DNA of 33,413 bases from Zongyangia hominis (GTDB taxonomy: Bacteria; Bacillota; Clostridia; Oscillospirales; Ruminococcaceae), in contig NZ_JACRTC010000012.1 of the NCBI RefSeq assembly GCF_014385095.1, positions 1 to 33,413 on the forward strand. The letters are read 5' to 3'. Each line of letters starts with the position of its first letter. Position 1 is the stretch's first letter. This document shows positions 23,963 through 32,639 of the stretch, one piece after another. A model generated the notes under the pieces. It saw only the letters and a program-made list of their open reading frames with translations, was not told the DNA's origin and did no database searches. Made by a program: the position numbers and the translations under genes.

Positions 23963-24732
23963 ACCGTCTTGTCCTCGCTTTCCTCGTCGCCGCCCCCGTC
24001 AGCGTCCGGCTCGTCAGATTCCTCGGTCTCCCAGGAGTCCTCGTCCTCCTGATCGGTATCATCCTCGCCGTAGTCATAATCGTCCAAATTGTCGTTGCCC
24101 TTGGTCTTGGGTCTGCTTTTTACCAGCTTAAAGTAGGCAAAAGCGCCGCCGCCACCCATCAGAGCCAGCACCGCCAAAAGAATGGCCGGATTCAGTCCTG
24201 CGGGTTTCTGCGCCGGTTCTTCCGGTTCCGGGGTTTCTTCCGGGGTCTCCGGTTCCGGCTCCTTACCCGTGCAGGCGCTCATATTGGTGGCACACACCGG
24301 GCAGGCCGTATTCACCGCACCGGCCACACATTTCTCCGTACAGGTACAGGTGGCGGGCTGCTCCTGGGTGGTCTGACCGTCCTCCATCAGCGCCATCAGG
24401 TCCGCCTCGTCCACCTGGTTTAAGAAGTGGACAGCGGTTTCCTTGTCCTCGTTGGCCCGGTCAATGAGGATGTAGAAGTAGTTGCCTGCCTTGGTGGTGA
24501 CGGTGATGAGCTGCTTGTTGTCGCCGAAATCATCCACCAGGGCGGCGTTGCCATCCGGGGTCAGGGCCGGACTGTCCTCGGTTTCCTCCACGACCACATT
24601 GCTGTCGTTGGTGGCATCCTCCGCCGGAAGTTCTTCCGTTCCCTGGGCAAAGGCAGTCACGGAAAGGCCCATCATCAGCACCAGGGCGGCGCAGAGGGCC
24701 GAAAGGGTTTTGAAAATTTTCTTATTCTTCAT
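23959..24732 (-). CDS. DUF4366 membrane-anchored protein
   Basis: 257 residues from ATG 24732 (GGAGG 9 bp upstream; the frame upstream is not coding). A clear signal peptide (MKNKKIFKTLSALCAALVLM... ending AFAQ) is followed by an extracellular acidic domain. Next come a cysteine-rich stretch (CTCTEKC...CPVC...C, about 130-155), a Pro/Glu-rich stalk, one transmembrane helix (about 178-200, with a GGGG run) and a very acidic cytoplasmic tail. DUF4366 proteins accompany the mating-channel genes of clostridial ICEs and are likely envelope components. Its start overlaps the DUF4315 stop by 11 bp. Confidence 0.85.
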   Translation of the reverse strand: MKNKKIFKTLSALCAALVLMMGLSVTAFAQGTEELPAEDATNDSNVVVEETEDSPALTPDGNAALVDDFGDNKQLITVTTKAGNYFYILIDRANEDKETAVHFLNQVDEADLMALMEDGQTTQEQPATCTCTEKCVAGAVNTACPVCATNMSACTGKEPEPETPEETPEPEEPAQKPAGLNPAILLAVLALMGGGGAFAYFKLVKSRPKTKGNDNLDDYDYGEDDTDQEDEDSWETEESDEPDADGGGDEESEDKTV

Positions 24733-24979
24733 GGTCGGTATCCTCCTGTTCGTTGTAGTTGGCGGAGGCAGCGGCCATGCCAGGGACCGTACCACCGGAG
24801 AGCATGGCGTTCAGCTGCTCCGGGGTCAGCCGCAGGGCGCGCACCATCTGAACGATTTCCAGGTTCTCCGCCTCGGTTTTCTGCGCCTCCAGGGTTTTCA
24901 GCTTGTCCTGGTACTCCGCGATCTTCTCGCGGACCTTGGCAATCTCCTGGTCAATGCGCTGGATTTTGTTCTTAGCCAT
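24722..24979 (-). CDS. DUF4315 family protein
   Basis: 85 residues, a basic coiled coil (KIQRIDQEIAKVREKIAEYQ followed by DKLKTLEAQKTEAE) and a short C-terminal helix with LTPEQLNAML. It matches DUF4315, a small ICE family always near VirB4 and the CHAP hydrolase. I start at ATG 24979 with AAAGGAG 8 bp upstream; an ATG seven codons earlier would contain that site. Role unknown, perhaps a scaffold for the channel. Confidence 0.82.
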   Translation of the reverse strand: MAKNKIQRIDQEIAKVREKIAEYQDKLKTLEAQKTEAENLEIVQMVRALRLTPEQLNAMLSGGTVPGMAAASANYNEQEDTDHEE

Positions 24980-25009
24980 TTCAATCACTCCTTTTCTCAT
25001 AAATCGGCC

Positions 25010-26746
25010 TTACCAGTTCATCAGGCCGTAGCCCTTGATGCACTCGTAGGACAGGGAATAACTCTTGATCTTGCAGGCGTCGCCAGAATTGCCCTCCACG
25101 GTGTAGACCCGGCTGCCGTCTGTGCCGACCACAAGGCCCACATGGTCGGCGCTGCCATCCAGGTCCCAGTCAAAGAAGATGGCGTCGCCGGGGGCGATAT
25201 TGGCGTAATCACGCCCGCCCCATTGTCCGTGAGACTGGAACCACGGAATACCCTGGGACTGGCAGGCGGCAAAGCGCGGCTCGGACAGCCCCATCTGGCC
25301 GTAGCACCAGGACACGAAGCAGGCGCACCATTCCACACGGGAATTGAAGCCGTACCAGCTCCAGTAGGGCTGACCGCCCACATTGCCCACCTGACTTTTG
25401 GCTATGTCCACCACGGCCTGATTGCCGGGGCGGGTGCCGTTGACGAATACCACGCCGGTCAGGTCCTCGGAGTTGCTCGTATCCGGGGAGCCGCCGCCGA
25501 AGATCAGCGGCTTGTTGCCCAGCGTCTGCCGGTACACCTGGTACATTTCCAGCTGTTCCGGGGTTAGCAGCTCCGAAGCCACGGAAGATATGGGCTTGCT
25601 GGTGAGCTTCACATTCAGAATGTAATACTCATACGGGACTTCCTCGGTGGTCGTCTCGCCGGTCACGGGGTCCGTGGAAGTTTCGGTGCGGTATCGTATC
25701 TCCACTTCCTCGGTAAGCGTCAGTTCATACTGTGCGTCGAACACGCGCTCCAGCTCGGCCTGGGCGCTCTGCCGGGTATAGCCTTGCAGCACGGCGGACA
25801 GGTAGGCTGCCAGCTCATGGGGGTCATGCCCGATCATATCCAGGTCATAGCGGTACTCGTCATACCCCGGATGGCTGCTTTCGATGTTGTCGATCTCGGC
25901 TTGCAGCGCCGTTTCTTTGGCAGCGTAGTCGGCCTCCACCGCCACCAGCTCAGGATCATCCGACGGGTAGGTGGTGCCGGACACCACGGAACCGATACTC
26001 TGCGCCATCATGGAGCAGGAGGACATGGTGTTGAGCAGCATACAGACCAGCAGGAAGATCGCACCCGCAATCAAAAAGCCCTTTTTGTGGCGCATGACAA
26101 ACGCGCCCGCTTGCTGGGCTTTCTCCTTGACCGCCTTGGCCGCCATGCCGGTGGCCTCCGCAGTCTTGGCGGTGTTCCCGACAGCTTGACCGGCGCGCTT
26201 GGCGGCAGCGTATTCCTTTTTGATGGCCTGTTTCTGCTGCCAGCGGGAGATGGGGTTGCTGGCAAGCTGGGGATTTTCCCGCAGGGACTTCTGATACAAG
26301 GCGTTCACATTGGCCTTCTCCAGCTTCTGCTCGGCCTGGGCCGCCTTGCGGTAGGGCTTCAACTTGTGGCTGCGGTAGCCTTCCCGTGCAAGCCTAACGC
26401 CGGTCTCGGCAGCCTCCTCGGACTTGTGGGCGCTCTCCACGCCCACATTGTCCTGTTCGGTCTCCCGGATTTCCTTGTGGAGCTTCCCCAGAGCGGCATT
26501 GGCGGGGGTATCCCGCACCGCATGGGACAATTTGGAGGGCGGCTTCTTCTTGTCCTCCAGCACCAGCTTGGTGGTCACTTTGCCGGTCTCCGGGTCCACC
26601 GTCTTTTGCCGGACCTGCTTTTTGGGGATTTTGGCCTGCGCCTTGTCTGCTTTGGCGGCGGCCTTGTCCGCCTTACGGATGGGCTTCTCCAGAGCCGGGT
26701 CAGCCCGTTCCTCGTCCGTAAAGCGCAGGCGCGGTTCCTTATTCAA
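25010..26746 (-). CDS. CHAP-domain cell-wall hydrolase of the mating channel (CD1108-like)
   Basis: 578 residues, probably VirB1-like: it would cut peptidoglycan to let the channel pass. The N-terminal 220 residues are cytoplasmic and rich in Lys, Ala and Gln. One transmembrane helix follows at about 226-246 (FLIAGAIFLLVCMLL), then an extracellular linker (250-430). The C-terminal CHAP/NlpC-P60 domain has the catalytic cysteine in EWCACFVSWCYGQ (about 470) and histidine in ADHVGLVV (about 535). It starts with TTG 26746 after GGGGGAA, overlapping the preceding stop by 8 bp. The architecture matches the CD1108 family of mobile-element proteins. Confidence 0.88.
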   Translation of the reverse strand: MNKEPRLRFTDEERADPALEKPIRKADKAAAKADKAQAKIPKKQVRQKTVDPETGKVTTKLVLEDKKKPPSKLSHAVRDTPANAALGKLHKEIRETEQDNVGVESAHKSEEAAETGVRLAREGYRSHKLKPYRKAAQAEQKLEKANVNALYQKSLRENPQLASNPISRWQQKQAIKKEYAAAKRAGQAVGNTAKTAEATGMAAKAVKEKAQQAGAFVMRHKKGFLIAGAIFLLVCMLLNTMSSCSMMAQSIGSVVSGTTYPSDDPELVAVEADYAAKETALQAEIDNIESSHPGYDEYRYDLDMIGHDPHELAAYLSAVLQGYTRQSAQAELERVFDAQYELTLTEEVEIRYRTETSTDPVTGETTTEEVPYEYYILNVKLTSKPISSVASELLTPEQLEMYQVYRQTLGNKPLIFGGGSPDTSNSEDLTGVVFVNGTRPGNQAVVDIAKSQVGNVGGQPYWSWYGFNSRVEWCACFVSWCYGQMGLSEPRFAACQSQGIPWFQSHGQWGGRDYANIAPGDAIFFDWDLDGSADHVGLVVGTDGSRVYTVEGNSGDACKIKSYSLSYECIKGYGLMNW

Positions 26747-27113
26747 ACCATTCCCCCAACATGAGGGAGGCCGTCATGTAGCGCAGCTCCACATAGACGG
26801 CCAGCCCCACAGGGTCACGGGAGGGGTGCTGAAGCAGATGGGCGTAGATCTGCGCCACCACATTGGCCAGCAGCTCGGACTGCCCGCCCTCGAAGATGAC
26901 GATGGCCGGGACGCCGTTCATGGCGCACCAGATTTCCGTCAGGCGCAGCAGGCCCGCTTCGCCGTCCTCGTTCAGCTCCGCAGCCTGATCCGCCGCCGTG
27001 CGGGTCTCGCTGACGGCATCGGCCAGCTCGGTGAGCAGCTGGGTGCGCTCACCCTCCAGGGCATCGTCAAAAAACATCATGGTATTCAGTTCGGTGTTGG
27101 GTTTCATGGTCAT
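26739..27113 (-). CDS. Hypothetical ICE protein between virB4 and the CHAP gene
   Basis: 124 residues, acidic and soluble, no name assigned. The middle reads LLRLTEIWCAMNGVPAIVIF and the end HLLQHPSRDPVGLAVYVELR. The ATG at 27113 overlaps the virB4 stop as ATGA; a second ATG at 27107 lies at better distance (10 bp) from GGAGG and could be the true start. It is always sandwiched between VirB4 and the CHAP hydrolase in such ICEs, as far as I know, so a role in the mating apparatus is inferred. Confidence 0.72.
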   Translation of the reverse strand: MTMKPNTELNTMMFFDDALEGERTQLLTELADAVSETRTAADQAAELNEDGEAGLLRLTEIWCAMNGVPAIVIFEGGQSELLANVVAQIYAHLLQHPSRDPVGLAVYVELRYMTASLMLGEWFE

Positions 27114-29578
27114 TCATCCTCCTTTTTCAGTTCCTGGGGTTTGGTGGTCATAATGCGGTACAGCTCGGTGTTCTTGGGGAAATGGTCCACGAAAGGCAGG
27201 ATCGTGGAGCCATAGAACAGCAGGCCCTCGCCCTCGCTGGAGTGGGTCACATAGGAAAGCTGGTGAGGGGAAATGCCCAGCTGCTTGGCGAGAATCTGCC
27301 GGTCCCCGCCCGCCTGGTTGAGCATATACACGAAGTCGGAGTTCTCAAAGATGTTCTCCACCTCGCGGGAAGAAAGCAAGTCTTTGACATTCTGCGTGAT
27401 GCCGGTGGGGATGCCGCCCCATTTTCTGAACCGCTTCCAAATCTCCACCGTGTAGGCGGCGGTCTGTTCCTCTTTCAGCAGCAGGTGCATCTCGTCGATG
27501 TAGTAACGGGTGGATTTGTGGGCAGCACGGTTGATGGTAACGCGGTTCCACACTTGGTCCTGGACCACCAGCATACCGATCTTTTTCAGCTGCTTGCCCA
27601 GCTCCTTGATGTCGTAGCAGACGATACGGTTGTTGATGTCCACATTGCTCTGATGGTTAAACACATTGAGGGAGCCGGTCACATAGATTTCCAGCGCCGT
27701 GGCGATGTACTGCGCCTCTTTCTCGTCCTGCGCCCGCAGCAGGTTGTAGAGGTCCTCCAGGATGGGCATATTCTCCGGGCGGGGGTCATTGAGATAGTCC
27801 TGATACACCAGCCGCACACAGCGGTCAATGATGGTTTTCTGAACCGGCTGCAAGCCCTCTTTGCCGCCTACGATCAGCTCGCACAGAGACAGGATGAAGT
27901 CGGACTTGAGAGACAGCGGACTTTCATCGTCCGAGTAGTCCAGGTTCAAATCCATAGGGTTAATGTAATTGCTGCTGGTGGGCGAAATCTTGATGACCTG
28001 CCCATGCAGGCGCTCCACCAAGGGCGCGTACTCGGCCTCCGGGTCGCAGATAATGATGTCATCATTGGTGAGCAGGAAACAGTTGGCGATCTCGCGCTTG
28101 GCGCTGAAGGACTTGCCGGAACCAGGGGTGCCGAGAATCAGTCCATTGGGGTTTTTCAGCAGCTTGCGGTCCACCATGATGAGGTTGTTGGACAGGGCGT
28201 TGATACCGTAGTACAGCGCCTCTTTGCCGTTCTGGAAAAGCTCCTGGGTGGTGAACGGAACAAAGATAGCCGTGGAACTGGTGGTCAGCCCCCGCTGAAT
28301 CTCGATCTGATTGAGGCCCAAGGGCAGCGCAGACATCAGCCCTTCTTCCTGCTGGAAGTCAAGCCTTGTCAGCTGGCAGTTGTACTTCTGTGCGATGGAA
28401 CTGGCCTGGAACACATTGTTGCCCAGCTGCCGGGGATTGTCCGCCGTGTTCAGCACCAGGAAGGTCACAAGGAACATTCGCTCGTTTCGGCTCTGCAAAT
28501 CCTGCAAGAGCTTCTTGGCCTCGGCACCGTAGGTGGCAAGGTCGGAGGGAATGATGTCCATGTCATATCCGGCGCGGACGGCTTTTTTCTGTTCCTCAAT
28601 TTTGGATTTATCCAGGTCGGTGATTTTCCGCTTGACCGTCTTGATGGCCTTGATCTGATCTACGGACTGGATATGCAGGCTGACGATCAGAGAGCTTTCC
28701 ATATCCAGAAAATCCGCCAGCATCCGGTCATTCAGCTCCGGGGCGAGGATCTGCAAAAAAGAAACAGCCCCGTATTTTTTACCCATACGGAACTGTTTGC
28801 CGGTGCGGAACTCGAAGCCGGACGGCGCGATGAAATCCTTGGTGGACAGACCGGACGGAGCCAGCCAGTCCCATTCAAAGCGGAACGGCACCTGTTCATC
28901 CATGTGGAAAATGCCGTGAAGCTGTGCCAGCCGCGCCTTGCCGTCCAGGGTCTCGGCGGCCACGCCCAGGCGTTTGAAGTTGTTGAGAATGTCGGTCTCA
29001 ATGCGCTCCAGACGGGGCTTGGCGGCCTTGAGGCTGTCGGCGTCGATGCCGAAAGTCAGGTACTTGGTCTTGATAAGACCGTTGTTGCCTCTTGCCAGCT
29101 GGTTTTGCAGCATGGTGGTGTACTCCACCCGGATGCTGTCAAAATCATCCCCCTGGAGAGGAATGTTGATGGCGCGGGCAAAGGTCTCCTCAGAGGCTGC
29201 CAGGTTCAAAAAGGACAGCTGGAACTGAATGGAGCTGTCGAAGTAGTTGAGGAAATCGCACCAGCCCTCGAAGATCGCTGTCTTGTCCTCGTTCTGCGAG
29301 AGCTGATAGTTGATGTCCTGGAATTGGATGGTCTTTGTGTAGCGGCTGCCTGCCACACGGCAGATGCCGTCCGGCCACATCCGTTCATAGGGGATACTGT
29401 CCTGAGCCGATTTTTTCTTTTTGTCTGTGCGATTGGCACGGGCAATGGCAGCCTCGATCTGCTTTCTGTCGGCGCGGGACAGCTTTTTCATCTTTTTCTG
29501 ATTAACCGGCTGCGCGGTCTTTTCGTCTTTTCCGAACAGCCGGTGCAGCCAGCTTTTGATTACCGTGAACAATGTCAT
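27110..29578 (-). CDS. virB4: VirB4-type conjugation ATPase
   Basis: 822 residues from ATG 29578. The hexameric ATPase powers assembly and DNA translocation of the type IV secretion channel at the inner face of the membrane. Walker A is LILGTPGSGKSFSAK (about 485) and Walker B is RYYIDEMHLLL (about 694); the C-terminal SREVENIFENSDF and HSSEGEGLLFYGS are typical of the family. AAGGAGG sits only 3 bp before this ATG, so a TTG at 29572 is an alternative. The frame extends to 29719 but that part overlaps PrgI and shows no VirB4 features. It overlaps the end of the PrgI gene by 77 bp. Confidence 0.93.
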   Translation of the reverse strand: MTLFTVIKSWLHRLFGKDEKTAQPVNQKKMKKLSRADRKQIEAAIARANRTDKKKKSAQDSIPYERMWPDGICRVAGSRYTKTIQFQDINYQLSQNEDKTAIFEGWCDFLNYFDSSIQFQLSFLNLAASEETFARAINIPLQGDDFDSIRVEYTTMLQNQLARGNNGLIKTKYLTFGIDADSLKAAKPRLERIETDILNNFKRLGVAAETLDGKARLAQLHGIFHMDEQVPFRFEWDWLAPSGLSTKDFIAPSGFEFRTGKQFRMGKKYGAVSFLQILAPELNDRMLADFLDMESSLIVSLHIQSVDQIKAIKTVKRKITDLDKSKIEEQKKAVRAGYDMDIIPSDLATYGAEAKKLLQDLQSRNERMFLVTFLVLNTADNPRQLGNNVFQASSIAQKYNCQLTRLDFQQEEGLMSALPLGLNQIEIQRGLTTSSTAIFVPFTTQELFQNGKEALYYGINALSNNLIMVDRKLLKNPNGLILGTPGSGKSFSAKREIANCFLLTNDDIIICDPEAEYAPLVERLHGQVIKISPTSSNYINPMDLNLDYSDDESPLSLKSDFILSLCELIVGGKEGLQPVQKTIIDRCVRLVYQDYLNDPRPENMPILEDLYNLLRAQDEKEAQYIATALEIYVTGSLNVFNHQSNVDINNRIVCYDIKELGKQLKKIGMLVVQDQVWNRVTINRAAHKSTRYYIDEMHLLLKEEQTAAYTVEIWKRFRKWGGIPTGITQNVKDLLSSREVENIFENSDFVYMLNQAGGDRQILAKQLGISPHQLSYVTHSSEGEGLLFYGSTILPFVDHFPKNTELYRIMTTKPQELKKEDE

Positions 29579-29924
29579 ACACCTCCTTGTCGAGTTTTTC
29601 CTGCCGTTCCAAAACGGCATAGAAGTTGTTGGTCTGATACGGGCGCTCCTTGGGCCGGATGACGGCCACCTTGATGATATTGCCCACGATCTTTTCCAGG
29701 GGCTGACCGTGTTTTTCATACATCGCCAGCATGAAGAAGGGCAGCATGACCAGCATCATACACATGGCAGCCACGCTGTTTCCCACAGGCCCCCGGAGCA
29801 GGAAGAAAAGCGGTACGCCGATCAGCGCACCGCCGCCGAAGCAGACAAGCTGCCTCTTGGTTAAGTTGAACGCGACCTTGGTTTTGACTTTCGTAAGATC
29901 CTTGGGTACGGGTACATAAGCCAA
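29502..29924 (-). CDS. PrgI family conjugation protein (VirB3-like)
   Basis: 140 residues, N-terminus AYVPVPKDLTKVKTKVAFNL typical of PrgI, with two adjacent membrane helices (about 30-47 and 50-68) and a basic C-terminal tail. It corresponds in position to VirB3, next to VirB4. The start is TTG 29924, supported by AAGGAGG 8 bp upstream. The last 77 bp overlap virB4 in another frame, and the virB4 ribosome site is inside this gene, so the two are coupled. Confidence 0.88.
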   Translation of the reverse strand: MAYVPVPKDLTKVKTKVAFNLTKRQLVCFGGGALIGVPLFFLLRGPVGNSVAAMCMMLVMLPFFMLAMYEKHGQPLEKIVGNIIKVAVIRPKERPYQTNNFYAVLERQEKLDKEVYDIVHGNQKLAAPAVRKRRKDRAAG

Positions 29925-29944
29925 AGGGATTACCTCCTTCCTGG

Positions 29945-30814
29945 TTAATGTGCATTGAAAACGGATTTTGCGAGGCTGCCGGTCTTAAAGAGCGTAAAGC
30001 ACAACAGGACCGTATAGCCCACGCAGCTCCAGATGGCCATAATGATGTCGGATTCGGTGGCAATACTCTGCACCAGCACGGCGTAGATCGCCACACAGAC
30101 GATGATGAGAAATGCCTGGAAGCCCAGGGCGATCAACGAGCGCAGATAGTTCTGGCCCATACCGCCCCATTCCTTGCCCATCATGGTGGCCATAGGGATG
30201 GGAGCCACCGAGGTCACAAGGTAAATCTCAATCATACGGCCATAAATCACGATAAAGATACAAATGTAAAGCGCCCACATGGTAATGCCGATAAAGAGCG
30301 ACTGGAACCACAGGCCGAACAGCGGCCCCAGGTCCATATCCATCAGCCGGGACTCCATATCGGTCATGACAGAGGAGATGTCGATGGAAGCGTCGGAACC
30401 GATGATGCCCGCCGCCTGCGCCACCACACTTTGAGCTGCGTCAAACACGCCCATCACGATGTTCCAGGTGTTTGAGACGATGAGGATGGCAGCGGCAGAT
30501 TTGAACACCCATTTGAAGATCATCCAGGTGTCCACATCATGCAGGTTGTTCTTGTCGGTAATCATCTGAATCAGCTCCAGCGTCATCACGATAGCCAGGA
30601 TCACGCCAGCAATCGGCACCATGATGGAGTTGGAGAGATTTTGGATCATGCTGAAAATACTCCCGTTCCAGCCCTGAGGGGTCTGGCCCACCTGTGTCGC
30701 AATGTCTGCGACCTGCTGGTTCACGCTATCGAACATCCCCGATAAGTTGCTCATAATGCCGCCTACCAACATTTCCTTGAGCCAGTCAGTAAGGGCATCG
30801 AGTAAGAAATCCAT
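29945..30814 (-). CDS. TrbL/VirB6-like channel membrane protein
   Basis: 289 residues with about six membrane helices (65-85, 105-122, 175-198, 200-220, 235-258, 263-282), as in the VirB6/TrbL class that lines the inner-membrane part of the DNA channel. The N-terminus (MDFLLDALTDWLKEMLVGGI) is amphipathic. GGAGG lies 10 bp before the ATG, and a GC-rich hairpin lies just upstream of the ribosome site. It is the first intact gene of the backbone operon left of the maff2 remnant. Confidence 0.88.
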   Translation of the reverse strand: MDFLLDALTDWLKEMLVGGIMSNLSGMFDSVNQQVADIATQVGQTPQGWNGSIFSMIQNLSNSIMVPIAGVILAIVMTLELIQMITDKNNLHDVDTWMIFKWVFKSAAAILIVSNTWNIVMGVFDAAQSVVAQAAGIIGSDASIDISSVMTDMESRLMDMDLGPLFGLWFQSLFIGITMWALYICIFIVIYGRMIEIYLVTSVAPIPMATMMGKEWGGMGQNYLRSLIALGFQAFLIIVCVAIYAVLVQSIATESDIIMAIWSCVGYTVLLCFTLFKTGSLAKSVFNAH

Positions 30815-30835
30815 ACGGTGTCAACCTCCTTTCAG

Positions 30836-30856
30836 CCGCCCCCGCTTGGGGGCAGG
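30836..30856 (-). other. GC-rich hairpin before the TrbL gene
   Basis: On the minus strand CCTGCCCCC (30856-30848) pairs with GGGGGCGG (30843-30836) around a 4-nt loop, next to GGAGG. It has no U-tract, so it may stabilise or process the mRNA, or limit expression, rather than terminate. Confidence 0.4.
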
Positions 30857-30897
30857 GGCGGCAAGGATTTCTTATGACAGCTTAACGACGGGAGCGA

Positions 30898-30981
30898 TCA
30901 GACGGTGAACAGGCTGGAGAGCAGGGGTACGAGGACCATGCCGACCACGGCGACGCCAGCGCCAGCCATGAGCTGTTTCAT
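30898..30981 (-). pseudogene. Remnant of a Maff2-family membrane protein
   Basis: The 27 codons read MKQLMAGAGVAVVGMVLVPL then LSSLFTV. This is the C-terminal half of Maff2, a roughly 70-residue protein with two membrane helices that normally precedes TrbL in these ICEs. The ATG is an internal methionine of the family sequence. Two codons upstream the frame meets TAA, and the N-terminal half is absent. No ribosome site is present. The junction falls about 95 bp from the 3' end of the recombinase gene, so maff2 appears cut by a rearrangement. Confidence 0.72.
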
Positions 30982-31057
30982 CCCCAATTAGGTGTAAAAA
31001 CTCTGCTCGATGGCGGGCGGCGGCGTACAAAAAATCTATATGGTGTTGTTAAGAGAA

Positions 31058-31074
31058 CCGTCCCGGCGGGACAG
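31058..31074 (-). terminator. Hairpin after the recombinase stop
   Basis: On the minus strand CTGTCCC and GGGACGG (one G-T pair) form a 7-bp stem with loop GCC, followed by TTCTCTT. It lies 2 bp after the recombinase stop and is a probable weak terminator. Confidence 0.5.
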
Positions 31075-31075
31075 G

Positions 31076-32608
31076 TCAGGCAGTGACCTGTTCCACCTCC
31101 GGGATGGGTTTGAGATTAAAATGAATTTCGATAGAAATGTGTCTTGTTTTATCTTCGTCAATGCGCTCATGCACAACGATTTCTTTGATTAAGCGGTTGA
31201 GGGTGGCTGCGTCCAGCTCTGTGATGTTGGCGTATTCCTGAATGGCTTCCACCCATTGTTTTGCATCATTGGCAAGCTGGACTTCATCGGACAGCCGCTT
31301 TCTGCCCTCGGACACTTTTGTTTTAAGCTCCGTCTGCTCGGTCTGTGTCTTTTCCAGCATGGTGTTGAAATTCTGCTCACTGATACGCCCTGCAATCATA
31401 TCCTCATAAAGCCGCATGACCATTTTGTCCAGAACCTCAATCCGTTCCTCGTCCCTTGTAAGGGAGCGTTCCATTGCTTCCCGCTGTTCCCGCTGCTCGG
31501 CTTCACAGGTATTGGTCAGGCGGTCGGCAACCGCTTCCCCGTCCATCAGGGCAGCTCTGGCACATTCCCGGATTTTCCGCAGCACATGGCTGTAAAGGGT
31601 GTCATAATCAATCCGGTGCTGGGTGCAGTGGTTCTTTCCAAAGGCATTGTAGGTCTTGCAGGAGTAAATCCGCTGGGGATGTTTAGCGTTTGTGTAGCGT
31701 ACCGTCAGCGACTTCCCACACTCGCCGCATTTTAACAGTCCGGCAAACAGGCTGATTTCATTGGTCTGCCCCGGACGCTGGCGGGATTTCAGCTTGTTCT
31801 GCACAATGTCAAAGCTCATGCTGTCAATCAGCGGTTCATGCTGTCCCTCCACCACAATCCAGTCCTCCGGCTTCTTTTCCCCAATCGTGCCGATTTTGAA
31901 GCGGTAGTCCTTTTTCTGGGAAGCAATCGCCCCGGTGTAGACGGGATTCATCAAAAGGTCTTTGATAACGGAGAAGTCCCACATATACCGCCCGTTTTCT
32001 GGGTCTTTCTTTTCCCATTTGGTGCGGGTATTGCGAAGCCCCCGTTCCCGGTTCCACCATGTAGGGCAGGGGATTTTTTCTTTCTCCAGCCGTCTGCGGA
32101 TATAGTTCGGACCATGACCGTTCAGGGCATATCCGAAAATCAGCCGCACAATCGGGGCGGTTTCCTCGTCAATGAGCAGATGGTTTTTGTCCTCCGGGTC
32201 TTTCCGATACCCAAACGGGGCAAGACACCCGGTAAACTGTCCTTTCTGCGCTTTCAGAAGATAAGAGGAATGGACTTTCTTGGAAATATCCTTGCTGTAC
32301 ATCTCGTTCAGGATATTCTTGAACGGGGCAATGTCGTTGTTATCCCGCAGGGTGTCGATGCCGTCATTCATGGCGATATAGCGGACACCGTTTCTTGGGA
32401 AAAAGTCCTCAATCAAATGCCCGGTTTGCAGATAATTACGCCCCAGTCGGCTGAGGTCTTTCGTGATGACAAGGTTGATCTGCCTGCGCTCAATGGCTCT
32501 CAACATTCTCTGTAGGTCAGGACGCTCCATGTTAAGACCTGTGAAGCCATCGTCCTGATAGACTGCCACAACCTCCCATCCCTGCTTTTCGCAGTATTTT
32601 TCCAGCAT
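31076..32608 (-). CDS. Large serine recombinase, N-terminally truncated (catalytic serine missing)
   Basis: 510 residues of a TnpX/TndX-like recombinase. Present: the later part of the resolvase domain (VITKDLSRLGRNYLQTG), the recombinase domain (about 150-260), a zinc ribbon with CGECGKSL...CKTYNAFGKNHC (about 300-340), a coiled coil (about 360-440) and a DUF4368-like end (EIVVHERIDEDKTRHISIEI). Missing: the first 30-45 residues, including the strand with the nucleophile (Y/C-x-R-L/V-S). The frame is open only seven codons above the ATG (QISSQRD, still family-like) before TGA at 32630-32632, so the gene is broken there. There is no ribosome site at the ATG. Unless a separate protein helps, it cannot cut DNA. 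Confidence 0.82.
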   Translation of the reverse strand: MLEKYCEKQGWEVVAVYQDDGFTGLNMERPDLQRMLRAIERRQINLVITKDLSRLGRNYLQTGHLIEDFFPRNGVRYIAMNDGIDTLRDNNDIAPFKNILNEMYSKDISKKVHSSYLLKAQKGQFTGCLAPFGYRKDPEDKNHLLIDEETAPIVRLIFGYALNGHGPNYIRRRLEKEKIPCPTWWNRERGLRNTRTKWEKKDPENGRYMWDFSVIKDLLMNPVYTGAIASQKKDYRFKIGTIGEKKPEDWIVVEGQHEPLIDSMSFDIVQNKLKSRQRPGQTNEISLFAGLLKCGECGKSLTVRYTNAKHPQRIYSCKTYNAFGKNHCTQHRIDYDTLYSHVLRKIRECARAALMDGEAVADRLTNTCEAEQREQREAMERSLTRDEERIEVLDKMVMRLYEDMIAGRISEQNFNTMLEKTQTEQTELKTKVSEGRKRLSDEVQLANDAKQWVEAIQEYANITELDAATLNRLIKEIVVHERIDEDKTRHISIEIHFNLKPIPEVEQVTA

Positions 32609-32639
32609 ATCACGCTGAGACGAAATTTGTCAAGGGGTC

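Noticed and set aside
27182..29662. An 826-codon plus-strand open frame opposite virB4
   Set aside because: Antisense shadow of a gene with Walker A and B motifs; no recognisable domain and no ribosome site.
29579..29719. Upstream extension of the virB4 frame
   Set aside because: It overlaps PrgI coding sequence in another frame and lacks VirB4-like sequence; the ribosome site is at 29578.
32611..32639. TTGACA and TATGCT 18 bp apart at the recombinase start, resembling a promoter
   Set aside because: The -10-like box overlaps the recombinase ATG and conserved codons, so it could not make a translatable message from that start; probably chance.
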